Shown here piece after piece: positions 1-8,669 of a stretch of DNA of 64,000 nt (positions within the stretch are counted from its first letter, which is position 1; each line of letters begins with the position of its first letter). The position numbers and the translations under genes were made by a program. This DNA comes from Bradyrhizobium sp. MOS003 (GTDB lineage: Bacteria > Pseudomonadota > Alphaproteobacteria > Rhizobiales > Xanthobacteraceae). The notes under the pieces were generated by a model that saw only the letters and a program-made list of their open reading frames with translations, was not told the DNA's origin and did no database searches. The stretch lies in contig NZ_PYFW01000009.1 in NCBI RefSeq assembly GCF_003020125.1, positions 1 to 64,000 of the forward strand. The letters run 5' to 3'.

Positions 1-257
1 ACGGAGCCGGAAACTTACGAGCGAGACGAAGCCTGACAGCGCCGTCGTCCGCACGAAGCCTCGGGCTCACAGGGACTACCCGCCCTGCCCGCACCTCTCG
101 TGCCGACGCTGCAGCGTCCACCGCAAAACCGGCTCGCGAACATGACGACTTCACGTCGCCCCTCTTGGTGAGCCGGGATGAGCGACACATACGCCGAAAC
201 CGAATTTCGGTAAAGTGGAATATTTTTGCGCGCGTGGATTGACAGCGGACGACACAA
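1..257. repeat. Dispersed intergenic repeat, left copy (cut by window edge)
   Basis: Bases 1-257 match 36702-36958 in the same orientation. The first 55 bases are identical, and after a short variable patch (about 56-75) similarity continues to the shared GGATTGACAGCGG segment near 236-249. Reading frames inside it look like translated repeat, not protein. The second copy is longer on its left side, so this copy probably begins outside the window. The remaining bases up to the first gene (258-425) hold no gene I can support. Confidence 0.85.
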
Positions 258-425
258 GCGCGGTCCGGTAGGCCGGAATGTCCGGCAATACCTGTTTACA
301 TCCAGCAACATTCGGGCTGCTGAAACGCCACGATCGCGCGGCTATTGGTTCCAGCTCGTTCCTGCCCCGCCGCGGGCCATGGGCGCCTCTCCCGGGGCAA
401 GGCCATATGGATCTCAACCGACTTG

Positions 426-1970
426 ATGCCGTCACACCCGTTCGTCGCAATCCCCGTACCATCCGCAAAGGAGAATCATCGTCCGACGCCGACGCAGTTG
501 CGCGCCGGAGCAGCCTGCCTCGCGCTGATGCTGGGCGGCCTGTTGACCGGCTGTGCGGTTGGTCCGGATTACGCAGGGCCGCCCCGGCTGGAAATGCCTG
601 CGCACTGGAGCACCAGATCGGCGCCGCGACGGCAGACCGGAACACTGGACCGCTGGTGGCTGCGCCTGCGCGATCCCCTGCTCAACCGGCTGATCGAACA
701 AGCCGTCGAAGCCAATCCCGATGTCGCCAAGGCCAAGGCGGCTGTGCGCGAGGCGCGAGCAACGGTTCAACAAACCAGCGCCGGCCTGTTTCCTTCGATC
801 AGCGGCTCCGCCTCGGTAACCGACAACAAGACCAGTGCTGGCTCCGCCTCAGCCGTCGTCGACACTTCACCCTACACGTTGCACCAGGCAAGCTTCGATT
901 CCAGCTGGGAGCTCGACCTGTTCGGCGGCACGCAGCGGAACGTCGAGGCGGCCGTGCGCGGTGCGCAATCCGCCGAGGAGGATCTGCACGACAGCCTGGT
1001 CACGCTGATCGGCGACGTCGCCGCCTATTATGTGGACGCGCGCGGCCATCAGGCCCGGATCGCGCTGGCGCAGCGCACATCGGTCTCGCAGCGCGACACC
1101 GAAAAGCTCACCCGCAGCAAATACGACGCCGGCAGCGGCAATGCCGTCGATCTCGCCAAGGCGACGGCGCAAGCTGCCAGCACCGAGGCCAACGTTCCGA
1201 CCTATCAGGCCGCGCTCGCGGCCGACATTCACCGACTTGGCATCCTGCTCGGCCGGCCACCCAACGGCGTCGCTTCGCTGATGGCGCGGTCCGCCCCCGT
1301 GCCGGCACCGCGCATGCCGCTTCCCACCGGACTGCCTGCGGATCTCCTGATGAGCCGTCCGGATGTGGCCAGCGCCGAACGCAAGCTGGCCCAGGCGACC
1401 GCCAAGATCGGCGCGGCCGAGGCCGATCGCTATCCGGCGGTATCGTTGACCGGCTCGGTCGGCACCTCGGCGCTGCGCGCCGGCGATCTCGCGAAATATT
1501 CCAGCGTGAGCTGGTCGGTCGGCCCCTCGATCACGGTGCCGGTCTTCGACGCCGGCAAGCGCCTAGCCACCGTCAGGATCGCGGAGGCGCAGCGCGACCA
1601 GGCGTTTGCGACATTCCATTCGACCCTGCTCACCGCGTTCGAAGACGTCGAGAACGCCCTGGTCTCGCTGTCGCGCGAACGCGTGCGTGCGACCAAGCTG
1701 ACGGAAGCGGCCAAAGATTACCGCGAGGCCGCACGGCTGTCGCGATCGCTGTTCGAAACCGGCAGCGCCAGCTTCATCGACGTGCTGGACGCCGAACGGT
1801 CGCTGTACTCGGCCGAGGATTCGCTGATCCAGAGCAAGGTGTCGGCGGCCAAGGACTACATTGCGCTGGCAAAGGCGCTCGGCGGCGGCTGGTCCGAACC
1901 GGTCGACGTGTCGACGCCCATCATCGTGGACAGCAACACGGGACCTCACTTCCGGGAGACGCAGAAGTGA
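426..1970 (+). CDS. Outer-membrane efflux lipoprotein, NodT/OprM family (TolC-like)
   Basis: Outer-membrane channel of a tripartite efflux pump, about 514 residues. A lipoprotein signal peptide is visible: a hydrophobic stretch ending LLTGC, followed by AVGPDY, which is typical of the NodT family. Two outer-membrane efflux-protein repeats follow; the second begins near LPADLLMSRPDVASAERKL. The ATG at 426 has no clear ribosome-binding site. A strong AAAGGAG lies inside the frame at about 467-473 but has no good start codon behind it, so the exact start is unsettled. The stop overlaps the GTG of the adaptor gene, so the genes are probably translationally coupled. Periplasmic partners are the adaptor and ABC permease downstream. 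Confidence 0.9.
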   Translation: MPSHPFVAIPVPSAKENHRPTPTQLRAGAACLALMLGGLLTGCAVGPDYAGPPRLEMPAHWSTRSAPRRQTGTLDRWWLRLRDPLLNRLIEQAVEANPDVAKAKAAVREARATVQQTSAGLFPSISGSASVTDNKTSAGSASAVVDTSPYTLHQASFDSSWELDLFGGTQRNVEAAVRGAQSAEEDLHDSLVTLIGDVAAYYVDARGHQARIALAQRTSVSQRDTEKLTRSKYDAGSGNAVDLAKATAQAASTEANVPTYQAALAADIHRLGILLGRPPNGVASLMARSAPVPAPRMPLPTGLPADLLMSRPDVASAERKLAQATAKIGAAEADRYPAVSLTGSVGTSALRAGDLAKYSSVSWSVGPSITVPVFDAGKRLATVRIAEAQRDQAFATFHSTLLTAFEDVENALVSLSRERVRATKLTEAAKDYREAARLSRSLFETGSASFIDVLDAERSLYSAEDSLIQSKVSAAKDYIALAKALGGGWSEPVDVSTPIIVDSNTGPHFRETQK

Positions 1971-3205
1971 CCGGGATCATCACCGCCAAGCGCCTGAAGA
2001 TCGCCTCGGCCATCGTTGCCGTCGCGGCCACCGGCGTCGTCGCCGCCATGCGCTTTCCGGGGACGTCGAACAAGGCGCAGTCCTACATCACGGCGCCGGT
2101 CACCGTCAGCGATCTGCGCGAGGAGGTGCTCGCGAGCGGCACGCTGAAGCCGGCGCGGCTGACGGCGGTCGGCGCGCAGGTGTCGGGCCGGATCACCGCC
2201 CTCAACGTTCGCGTCGGCGATACGGTCAAGGCGGGCGATGTCATCGCCCAGATCGACCCCGTCACCAGGCAGAACGACCTGCGCAGCTCGGAAGCCTCGC
2301 TCAAGAACTACCGCGCGCAGAAGACCGAGAAGGAGGCCGCGCAGGTGCTGGCCGAGGCGAACCTCGCGCGCCAGCAGGCGACCTTGGCGCAACGCGCGAC
2401 CTCGCGCAGCGATTTCGACAGCGCGGATGCAACGGTGCGCCAGACCCGCGCCCAGATCGCCGCCCTCGACGCCCTGATCGTGGGCGCCGAAGCCAGCGTC
2501 GAGACCGCCAAGGTGAACCTCGACTACACCCGCATCACCGCGCCGATCGACGGCACGGTCCTGGCCACCGTGGCGCAGCAAGGACAGACGGTCAACGCGG
2601 TGCAGTCCGCGCCGACCATCGTCGTGCTCGGCCAGCTCGAGACGATGACGGTGCGGGCGGAGATTTCCGAGGCCGACATCGTCAAGGTCAAGCCCGGCCA
2701 ATCGCTCTACTTCACCATCCTCGGCGACCAGGATCACCGCTACGAGGCCAAGCTCGAGCAGATCGAGCCGGCTCCCGAATCGATCAAGAGCGACGCCAGC
2801 TTCTCCTCCACCACCACGACCTCGAGTTCAAATTCGAGTTCATCGAACTCGACCAGCACTGCGATCTACTACATCGGTGTCTTCAACGTCCCCAACAAGG
2901 ACTATGCGCTCCGAACCTACATGACCGCCGAGATTCACATCATCACCGGCGAGGCCAAGCGCGTGAAGGTCATTCCGTCGCTGGCCGTGATGCGGAAATC
3001 CGACGGACGCAGCACCGTGCGTACGCTGAGCGCAGCCGGCGATGTCGCCGAGCGCGAGGTCAGGACCGGCCTCAACGATCGTACCACCGTCGAGATCAAA
3101 TCCGGCCTTGACGAAGGCGAGCGCGTCATCACCGGCGAGGCGAGCGAGCAGACCGCATCGCGCGGCACGCCGAGCGGCGGTCCGCCTAGAGGGGGAGGTC
3201 CCTGA
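1967..3205 (+). CDS. macA: MacA-like periplasmic adaptor (HlyD/RND membrane-fusion family)
   Basis: Adaptor linking the MacB-type inner-membrane transporter to the outer-membrane channel, 412 residues. The GTG start at 1967 overlaps the preceding stop (GTGA) and follows a GGGAG site. In order one sees a membrane anchor (about residues 8-27), a lipoyl/barrel-sandwich half (APVTVSDLREEVLASGTLKP), a coiled-coil hairpin with many Ala, Gln and Glu residues, the second lipoyl half (DYTRITAPIDGTVL), beta-barrel domains and a Gly/Pro-rich tail. About 25 residues near position 275-300 are a Ser/Thr/Asn-rich low-complexity loop before AIYYIGVF. Symbol assigned by family and by the adjacent MacB. Confidence 0.88.
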   Translation: MTGIITAKRLKIASAIVAVAATGVVAAMRFPGTSNKAQSYITAPVTVSDLREEVLASGTLKPARLTAVGAQVSGRITALNVRVGDTVKAGDVIAQIDPVTRQNDLRSSEASLKNYRAQKTEKEAAQVLAEANLARQQATLAQRATSRSDFDSADATVRQTRAQIAALDALIVGAEASVETAKVNLDYTRITAPIDGTVLATVAQQGQTVNAVQSAPTIVVLGQLETMTVRAEISEADIVKVKPGQSLYFTILGDQDHRYEAKLEQIEPAPESIKSDASFSSTTTTSSSNSSSSNSTSTAIYYIGVFNVPNKDYALRTYMTAEIHIITGEAKRVKVIPSLAVMRKSDGRSTVRTLSAAGDVAEREVRTGLNDRTTVEIKSGLDEGERVITGEASEQTASRGTPSGGPPRGGGP

Positions 3206-3206
3206 C

Positions 3207-5168
3207 ATGACCGATCCGATCATCGCGCTCGACAACGTCCGGCGGGAGTTCGCGGCCGGCGACACACGCGTGGTTGCGCTCGACGGCGTCTCGCTTTGCA
3301 TCCAGCCTGGCGAAATGGTCGCGATCATCGGCTCGTCCGGGTCGGGCAAATCGACGCTGCTCAACATCCTCGGCTGTCTCGACCGTCCGACGTCCGGCAC
3401 CTATCGCGTCGCCGGCAAGAACGTTTCAGAGCTGGACGCCGATGCGCTGGCGGCGCTGCGCCGGGAGCATTTTGGCTTCATCTTCCAGCGTTACCATCTG
3501 CTCGGGGACCTCTCCGCGGCTGCGAATGTCGAGATCCCCGCCGTCTATGCCGGCATCAATGCGCGCGAGCGCCGCAAGCGCGTAAACGCACTGCTCGAAC
3601 GACTTGGCGTGGCGACCCGAAGCGGTCATCGCCCGAACCAGCTCTCCGGCGGCCAGCAGCAGCGCGTCTCGATCGCTCGCGCGCTGATCAACGGCGCTGA
3701 GGTGATTTTGGCAGACGAGCCGACCGGCGCGCTAGACCGGCGCAGCGGCGAGGAGGTCTTGAAGATCCTGAAGGAGCTGCATCGCGAGGGACGCACGATC
3801 ATCATCGTCACTCACGATGCCGATGTCGCCGCACGGGCCGAGCGCATTATCGAATTGCGGGACGGCAAGATCGCCTCTGATCGCTGCACTGAAACTGCCG
3901 CCACGGCAGAACCTGCCGCCAGGGTCTCCCCATCCGCACGGGACAGCGCTGTCGGCTGGTTCAGCGCGATGGGACGCCTGAGGGAGGCCTCGCGCATGGC
4001 GTTGGCCGCGATGGCCGCGCACCGGTTGCGTGCGTTCCTGACCATGCTCGGCATCATCATCGGCATCGCCGCGGTGTCGTCCGTGGTCGCGCTCGGCAAC
4101 GCATCCCAGCGCAAGGTGCTGTCCGATATCTCCAACCTCGGCACCAACACGATCGAGGTATTCCCGGGCAAGGATTTCGGCGATGCGCGCGCCGGCAAGA
4201 TCAAGACGCTCGTGGTCGACGATGCCCGCGCGCTCGACCGGCAGGCTTTCATTGCCGGTGTGACGCCGACGGTCTCGACCAGCACGACGGTGCGATATCG
4301 CGGCAACGAGTCCAACGTGCTGGTCAACGGCGTCGGCGAGAGCTACTTCCAGGTCAAGGGCGCCAAGCTGGCGAAAGGCCGCCTGTTCGACGCCGACGCT
4401 GTCCGCAACATCGAGCGGCAGGTCGTCATCGACGACAACACCCGCAGGACCTTCTTCTCCGACGACCAGACCTCCGGCATCGGCCGCGTCATCTGGCTCG
4501 GCAAGGTGCCCTGCCGCATCGTCGGAATCATCGCCCAGCAGCAGGGCGGCTTCGGCTCGAACCAGAACCTGTCGGTGTACCTGCCCTACACCACCGTGCA
4601 GGCCCAGTTCACCGGCGACCGTGCGCTGCGCAGCATCCTGCTCCGGATCAGCGACGAAGTCTCGACCAATCTGGCGCAGGACGCCGTGACCACGCTGCTG
4701 ACGCAGCGGCACAACACGAGGGATTTCGTCATCCTCAACACCGACGATATCCGCCGCACCATCACCAGCACGACGCAAACGCTGGCGTTCCTGGTGGCGG
4801 CGATCGCGGTGATCTCGCTGGTGGTCGGCGGGATCGGCGTCATGAACATCATGCTGGTGTCCGTGTCGGAACGGATCGGCGAGATCGGCGTGCGCATGGC
4901 GGTGGGCGCCAGGCGCAGCGACATCCTCCAGCAGTTCCTGGTCGAGGCGACTCTGATCTCGTCGATCGGCGGCATCGCCGGCATTCTGATCGCGGTCCTG
5001 CTCGGCGTCGCCATCAACGTCGCGGTGCCGGGATTTCAGGTCAGCTATTCGACCTTCTCGATCGGCGCGGCATTCCTGACCTCGACCGGAATCGGAATCG
5101 CTTTCGGCTTCTTCCCCGCCCGCCGCGCCGCGTTCCTCGACCCCGTGGTGGCGCTGAGCCGTGACTGA
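3207..5168 (+). CDS. macB: MacB-like ABC exporter (fused ATPase and permease)
   Basis: Inner-membrane ATPase/permease of a MacAB-type efflux pump, 653 residues, the family's usual length. The N-terminal ABC domain shows Walker A GSSGSGKST, signature LSGGQQQRVSIARAL and Walker B VILADEPTGALD. A first transmembrane helix follows at about residue 275, then a large periplasmic MacB domain, then an FtsX-like domain with three further helices and the motif GEIGVRMAVGARR. The ATG at 3207 has a GGGGGAGG site just upstream and follows the adaptor stop directly. Substrate cannot be told from sequence; macrolides, lipopeptides or outer-membrane stress signals are typical of the family. Confidence 0.92.
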   Translation: MTDPIIALDNVRREFAAGDTRVVALDGVSLCIQPGEMVAIIGSSGSGKSTLLNILGCLDRPTSGTYRVAGKNVSELDADALAALRREHFGFIFQRYHLLGDLSAAANVEIPAVYAGINARERRKRVNALLERLGVATRSGHRPNQLSGGQQQRVSIARALINGAEVILADEPTGALDRRSGEEVLKILKELHREGRTIIIVTHDADVAARAERIIELRDGKIASDRCTETAATAEPAARVSPSARDSAVGWFSAMGRLREASRMALAAMAAHRLRAFLTMLGIIIGIAAVSSVVALGNASQRKVLSDISNLGTNTIEVFPGKDFGDARAGKIKTLVVDDARALDRQAFIAGVTPTVSTSTTVRYRGNESNVLVNGVGESYFQVKGAKLAKGRLFDADAVRNIERQVVIDDNTRRTFFSDDQTSGIGRVIWLGKVPCRIVGIIAQQQGGFGSNQNLSVYLPYTTVQAQFTGDRALRSILLRISDEVSTNLAQDAVTTLLTQRHNTRDFVILNTDDIRRTITSTTQTLAFLVAAIAVISLVVGGIGVMNIMLVSVSERIGEIGVRMAVGARRSDILQQFLVEATLISSIGGIAGILIAVLLGVAINVAVPGFQVSYSTFSIGAAFLTSTGIGIAFGFFPARRAAFLDPVVALSRD

Positions 5169-5183
5169 CCGTAGGATTGCCCC

Positions 5184-5972
5184 ATGACCGTAGTTCTTCG
5201 GACGAGACAATCGTCCGCAAATCGACCAACGATCGTTGCCCCCGATGCGATTTCAATCATGACCGACGGCAACCAGAACATCCTGATCGTCGAGGACGAC
5301 AAGCCGACCCGCGACCTCATCTCGCGCTATCTGCGCGATCACCAGTTCTCGGTCGACGCGGTCGCGAACGGAAAGGAGATGGACCGCTATCTCTCGAAGG
5401 ACCGGGTCGATCTGATCGTGCTCGACCTGATGCTGCCGGGTGAGGACGGCCTGAGTCTCTGCCGCCGCCTGCGGACGGACTCCACGACGCCGATCATCAT
5501 CCTCACCGCCAAGGGCGAGGATCTCGACCGGATCCTCGGCCTCGAGATGGGCGCCGACGACTACCTGGCAAAGCCGTTCAACCCGCGCGAGTTGCTCGCC
5601 AGGATCAACGCGGTGCTGCGCCGGCGTTCGAGCGGCCTCGCCGCCGGCTCCGCTGCAGCGCGTCTCAAGTTCCAGGGCTGGACCATCGACCTTCGCCTGC
5701 GGGAGTTGCGCGATCCCCAAGGCGCTCAGGTGCCGCTGACCAGTGCCGAGTTCGATCTGCTGCAGGCCTTCTGCGAGCGGGCCGGCCGCGTTCTCACCCG
5801 TGACCACCTGCTGAGCATGACGCGCGGCCGTCCCGGAGCAAACTTCGGCCGCAGCATCGACGTGCTGGTCAGCCGGCTGCGTCGTAAGCTCGACCGGACG
5901 GAAGAAACGTCCGTGATCAAGACCGTCCGCATCGGTGGTTACGTCTTCACGCCGGTGGTGGAGGAAGCATGA
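5184..5972 (+). CDS. OmpR-family response regulator
   Basis: DNA-binding response regulator. The receiver domain starts at NILIVEDDKPTRDL, has the phospho-acceptor Asp in IVLDLMLPGEDG (codon at 5424) and the switch Lys in DDYLAKPFNPREL. A winged-helix output domain follows (LTSAEFDLLQAFCERAGRVLTR). The ATG at 5184 has an AGGA site 7 nt upstream but adds 25 non-conserved residues; the ATG at 5259 (MTDGNQN) would give a standard 237-residue protein but has a poor ribosome-binding site. It overlaps the kinase gene by ATGA and lies 15 nt after macB, so it most likely controls this pump operon. Confidence 0.9.
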   Translation: MTVVLRTRQSSANRPTIVAPDAISIMTDGNQNILIVEDDKPTRDLISRYLRDHQFSVDAVANGKEMDRYLSKDRVDLIVLDLMLPGEDGLSLCRRLRTDSTTPIIILTAKGEDLDRILGLEMGADDYLAKPFNPRELLARINAVLRRRSSGLAAGSAAARLKFQGWTIDLRLRELRDPQGAQVPLTSAEFDLLQAFCERAGRVLTRDHLLSMTRGRPGANFGRSIDVLVSRLRRKLDRTEETSVIKTVRIGGYVFTPVVEEA

Positions 5973-7300
5973 GCCGCACCGCCGACATCGTCGCGCTCTT
6001 CAGCTTCCGGCGGATCAGCGGCCAGATCGCTGCCTTGATCCTGGGATCGCTGATCCTGATCCACGTCCTGATCGCCGGATATTTTCTCCTCAACCAGCCG
6101 AAGCTGCTGGCGGACACACCGCTGGAGCAGATCGAGCTGATCGTGCGCATCATCGCCAACGCGCCGAAAGCCGAGCGCGCGCTGGTCCTGAACAGCGTCA
6201 GCCGGACTTTTCCGGCGCTCGAGCTCCAATTGCGGGACGGCGGCTCCGCTGCCGCCACGCCGCAGTCGATGCGGACGTCCCTGCCCATCCCTTCCGTGCT
6301 CGGCGTCAGGGCCGAGCTCGTTCGCGGCGGCGGCGCGGACGGCGAGCGCGTCTGGTTCTACCTTCCCGGCGACGACGTGCTCGAAGCCACGATCGGCTCG
6401 CCCAAAATGCCGGGCTTCGTCAGCGGCCTGTGGACATCGACGCTGCTGTTCCTGGTGGCGAGCCTGACGCTGCTCGGCGTCTGGGCCGGCCGCGCGCTCT
6501 CCTCGCCGCTGTCGGCCTTCGCGCGCGCCGCGGAGGATTTCAGCCTGAGCCGGTCCTCCGCGCCGCTGCCCGAAAACGGACCGGAGGAGATCAGGTCCGC
6601 GGCGAGGGCACTGAACCGGATGCGCGATCGCATCACCACGCTGATGAACGACAGGAACCGCATGCTCGCGGCCATCAGCCATGATCTGCGCACGCCGATC
6701 ACGCGTCTGCGGCTGCGTTCGGAATATATCGAGGATCCGGCGCAACGCACGCAGACCGTGCGCGACCTCGACCAGATGCAGTCGATGCTCGAATCGGTGC
6801 TGTCCCTCCTGCGCAGCGAGAGCCCGGTCAAGCCGACGCTGGTGGACGTCGCGGCGCTGCTGCAAATGGTTTGCGACCAGTTTTCGGACTCCGGATTCGC
6901 CGTGACCTATTCCGGCCCGGACCGGGCCGCCTTCATCCTGCGGCCCGACGAGATCATCCGCGCGGTCACCAACCTCGTCGAGAACGCAACGCGCTTCGGA
7001 ACCCGGATCGAGGTCGCGCTGTTGGCGGCCGGAGACCGGCTCGTCATCGACGTCTCCGACGACGGGCCGGGCATTCCCGAGGACAGGAAGGCCGCGATGC
7101 TGGAGCCCTTCGTGCGCGGAGAGGAAGCCCGCACCATGGACGAGACGGCCGGATTCGGGCTCGGCCTCTCGATCGCGCAGACGATCGTGACCGCGCATGG
7201 CGGATCGCTTCAGCTGCTCGACAACGCGCCAAAGGGCCTGCGCGTCCGCTTGCAGCTCGCGCGGGCCGCCCGTGACGATTTGGAAGAGCCCCGGACATAA
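5969..7300 (+). CDS. Sensor histidine kinase, EnvZ-like
   Basis: Membrane histidine kinase of 443 residues, partner of the overlapping response regulator. Two transmembrane helices (about residues 18-42 and 152-172) enclose a short periplasmic sensor region. A HAMP segment, the HisKA dimerisation motif AAISHDLRTPITRLRLR with phospho-His near residue 238, and a HATPase domain with N box (NLVENATRFG), G1 (VSDDGPGIP) and G2 (GFGLGLSIAQ) follow. All catalytic boxes are intact. The signal is unknown; position in the macAB unit suggests envelope stress or a pump substrate. Confidence 0.92.
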   Translation: MSRTADIVALFSFRRISGQIAALILGSLILIHVLIAGYFLLNQPKLLADTPLEQIELIVRIIANAPKAERALVLNSVSRTFPALELQLRDGGSAAATPQSMRTSLPIPSVLGVRAELVRGGGADGERVWFYLPGDDVLEATIGSPKMPGFVSGLWTSTLLFLVASLTLLGVWAGRALSSPLSAFARAAEDFSLSRSSAPLPENGPEEIRSAARALNRMRDRITTLMNDRNRMLAAISHDLRTPITRLRLRSEYIEDPAQRTQTVRDLDQMQSMLESVLSLLRSESPVKPTLVDVAALLQMVCDQFSDSGFAVTYSGPDRAAFILRPDEIIRAVTNLVENATRFGTRIEVALLAAGDRLVIDVSDDGPGIPEDRKAAMLEPFVRGEEARTMDETAGFGLGLSIAQTIVTAHGGSLQLLDNAPKGLRVRLQLARAARDDLEEPRT

Positions 7301-7355
7301 AGCCGCGGCATTTCACGGGCTTGTCGATCGCCCCGCCTGCTCTCCCGGAGTTCCC

Positions 7356-8510
7356 ATGTCTTCCGCCGACCGGCCCTCGACGCGCCTTGCGACCCGGCTT
7401 GCCTTCCTCGTCGCGGGTTTCGGCATCTCGTGCTGGGCGCCGCTGGTGCCGTTCGCGAAGACGCGGCTCGGCGTCGATGACGGCGTGCTCGGACTGCTGC
7501 TGCTCAGCCTCGGCATCGGCTCGGTCGTCGCGATGCTGGTGACCGGAATCGTGAGCGCGCGCTACGGCAGCAGGCCGATCATCATTGCGGGCGGGTTTGG
7601 TCTGGCGCTGGTCCTGCCCCTGCTCGCCATTGCGGCTTCGCCTGCAACGCTGGCGCTGGCGCTGTTCGCATTCGGCGCCGCGCTCGGCTCGATCGACGTC
7701 GCCATGAACATCCACGCCGTTGAGGTGGAGCGCGCCGCGGCACGCCCGCTGATGTCCGGCTTCCACGCGCTGTTCAGCATCGGGGGCTTTGCCGGATCCG
7801 CGCTGATGACGGCGCTGCTCTCGCTGCAATTCGGCACGCTCGCCTGCACCTTGATCTGCTCCGTCCTGATGCTGATAGCGATGGTCGTGACCTCGCCGCG
7901 CCTGCTTCGTTCCGTGCAGGTGCAGGAGGGCCCGCTGTTCGTGCTGCCGCACGGATCGGTGTTGCTGCTCGCGCTGCTCGGCGCCATCACCTTCCTGGTC
8001 GAAGGCGCGATGCTGGATTGGGGCGCCCTCCTCGTCATCGGCGCAGGTCTCGTCACCGAGGCGCAAGGCGGCGCCGGCTATATCGTGTTCTCGATCGCGA
8101 TGACTGCGGGCCGGCTCGGCGGCGATGCCGTCGTCGCGCGCATCGGCGACCGCGCGACGTTGCTGTGGGGCAGCCTCATTGCGATCGCTGGCTTCGTGGT
8201 CCTGCTGACGGCGCCCGTTGCGGCAGTCGCCATCGGCGGCTTCCTGCTGATCGGGCTCGGCGCATCGAATCTCGTGCCGGTGCTGTTCCGCCGGGCGGCG
8301 CGGCAAACGGTGATGCCCACGGGGCTTACGGTCGCGGCGATCACGACCGCAGGCTACGCGGGAATTCTGGTCGGCCCCGCCGGCGTCGGCTTCGTCGCCC
8401 GTTTTGGCGGACTGCCCATGGCCTTCTGGCTGCTGGCTGTGCTGATGAGTCTGGTCGCGCTGACGGCACGTATTGCCACAAAGGACCCGGGTCGGACCAT
8501 GGCGACCTAA
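7356..8510 (+). CDS. MFS transporter (YbjJ-like)
   Basis: Major facilitator permease of 384 residues with about 12 hydrophobic segments. It starts at an ATG preceded by CCGGAG. The N-half loop SARYGSRPIIIAGG resembles the MFS A motif, and the segment LGSIDVAMNIHAVEVER resembles YbjJ-type permeases, several of which act on amino acids or sugars or lack an assigned substrate. It follows the kinase gene by 55 nt on the same strand, so it may be the last gene of the efflux unit. Substrate unknown. Confidence 0.8.
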   Translation: MSSADRPSTRLATRLAFLVAGFGISCWAPLVPFAKTRLGVDDGVLGLLLLSLGIGSVVAMLVTGIVSARYGSRPIIIAGGFGLALVLPLLAIAASPATLALALFAFGAALGSIDVAMNIHAVEVERAAARPLMSGFHALFSIGGFAGSALMTALLSLQFGTLACTLICSVLMLIAMVVTSPRLLRSVQVQEGPLFVLPHGSVLLLALLGAITFLVEGAMLDWGALLVIGAGLVTEAQGGAGYIVFSIAMTAGRLGGDAVVARIGDRATLLWGSLIAIAGFVVLLTAPVAAVAIGGFLLIGLGASNLVPVLFRRAARQTVMPTGLTVAAITTAGYAGILVGPAGVGFVARFGGLPMAFWLLAVLMSLVALTARIATKDPGRTMAT

Positions 8511-8588
8511 CCCCTTCCACTCCCAGCATGATTCAGGTGGACGGAGGCCGAGCCCAAGCCATCTGCGCAGGTCTGCCAGCCATGCGGC

Positions 8589-8623
8589 TTTCGGCCAGTT
8601 TACTGTACGGCTCGTTCTGCTAG
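8589..8623 (+). promoter_or_regulatory. 35-bp element shared by two STAND-regulator genes (copy 1)
   Basis: This stretch matches 21968-22002 at 32 of 35 positions although the flanking DNA does not align. Both copies lie 42-46 nt before the GTG start of a paralogous regulator. Each contains an imperfect dyad, CTGTACG (8603-8609), three bases, then CGTTCTG (8613-8619). TTTACT at about 8599 could serve as a weak -35 hexamer. I infer an operator and/or promoter common to the two genes. Confidence 0.65.
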
Positions 8624-8669
8624 ACCACAACAAGATACCTTTTGACTCCCGTTGCGGGGGCAATGGCAC

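Noticed and set aside
278..3205. A 975-codon open frame covering the outer-membrane protein and adaptor genes
   Set aside because: Its first 563 codons are an Arg/Pro-rich shadow of the outer-membrane gene; only the part from GTG 1967 resembles a protein (MacA).
8501..8520. A seventh TAAC box near the end of the MFS gene
   Set aside because: Only a single TAAC is present, with no partner at 10 or 20 bp.
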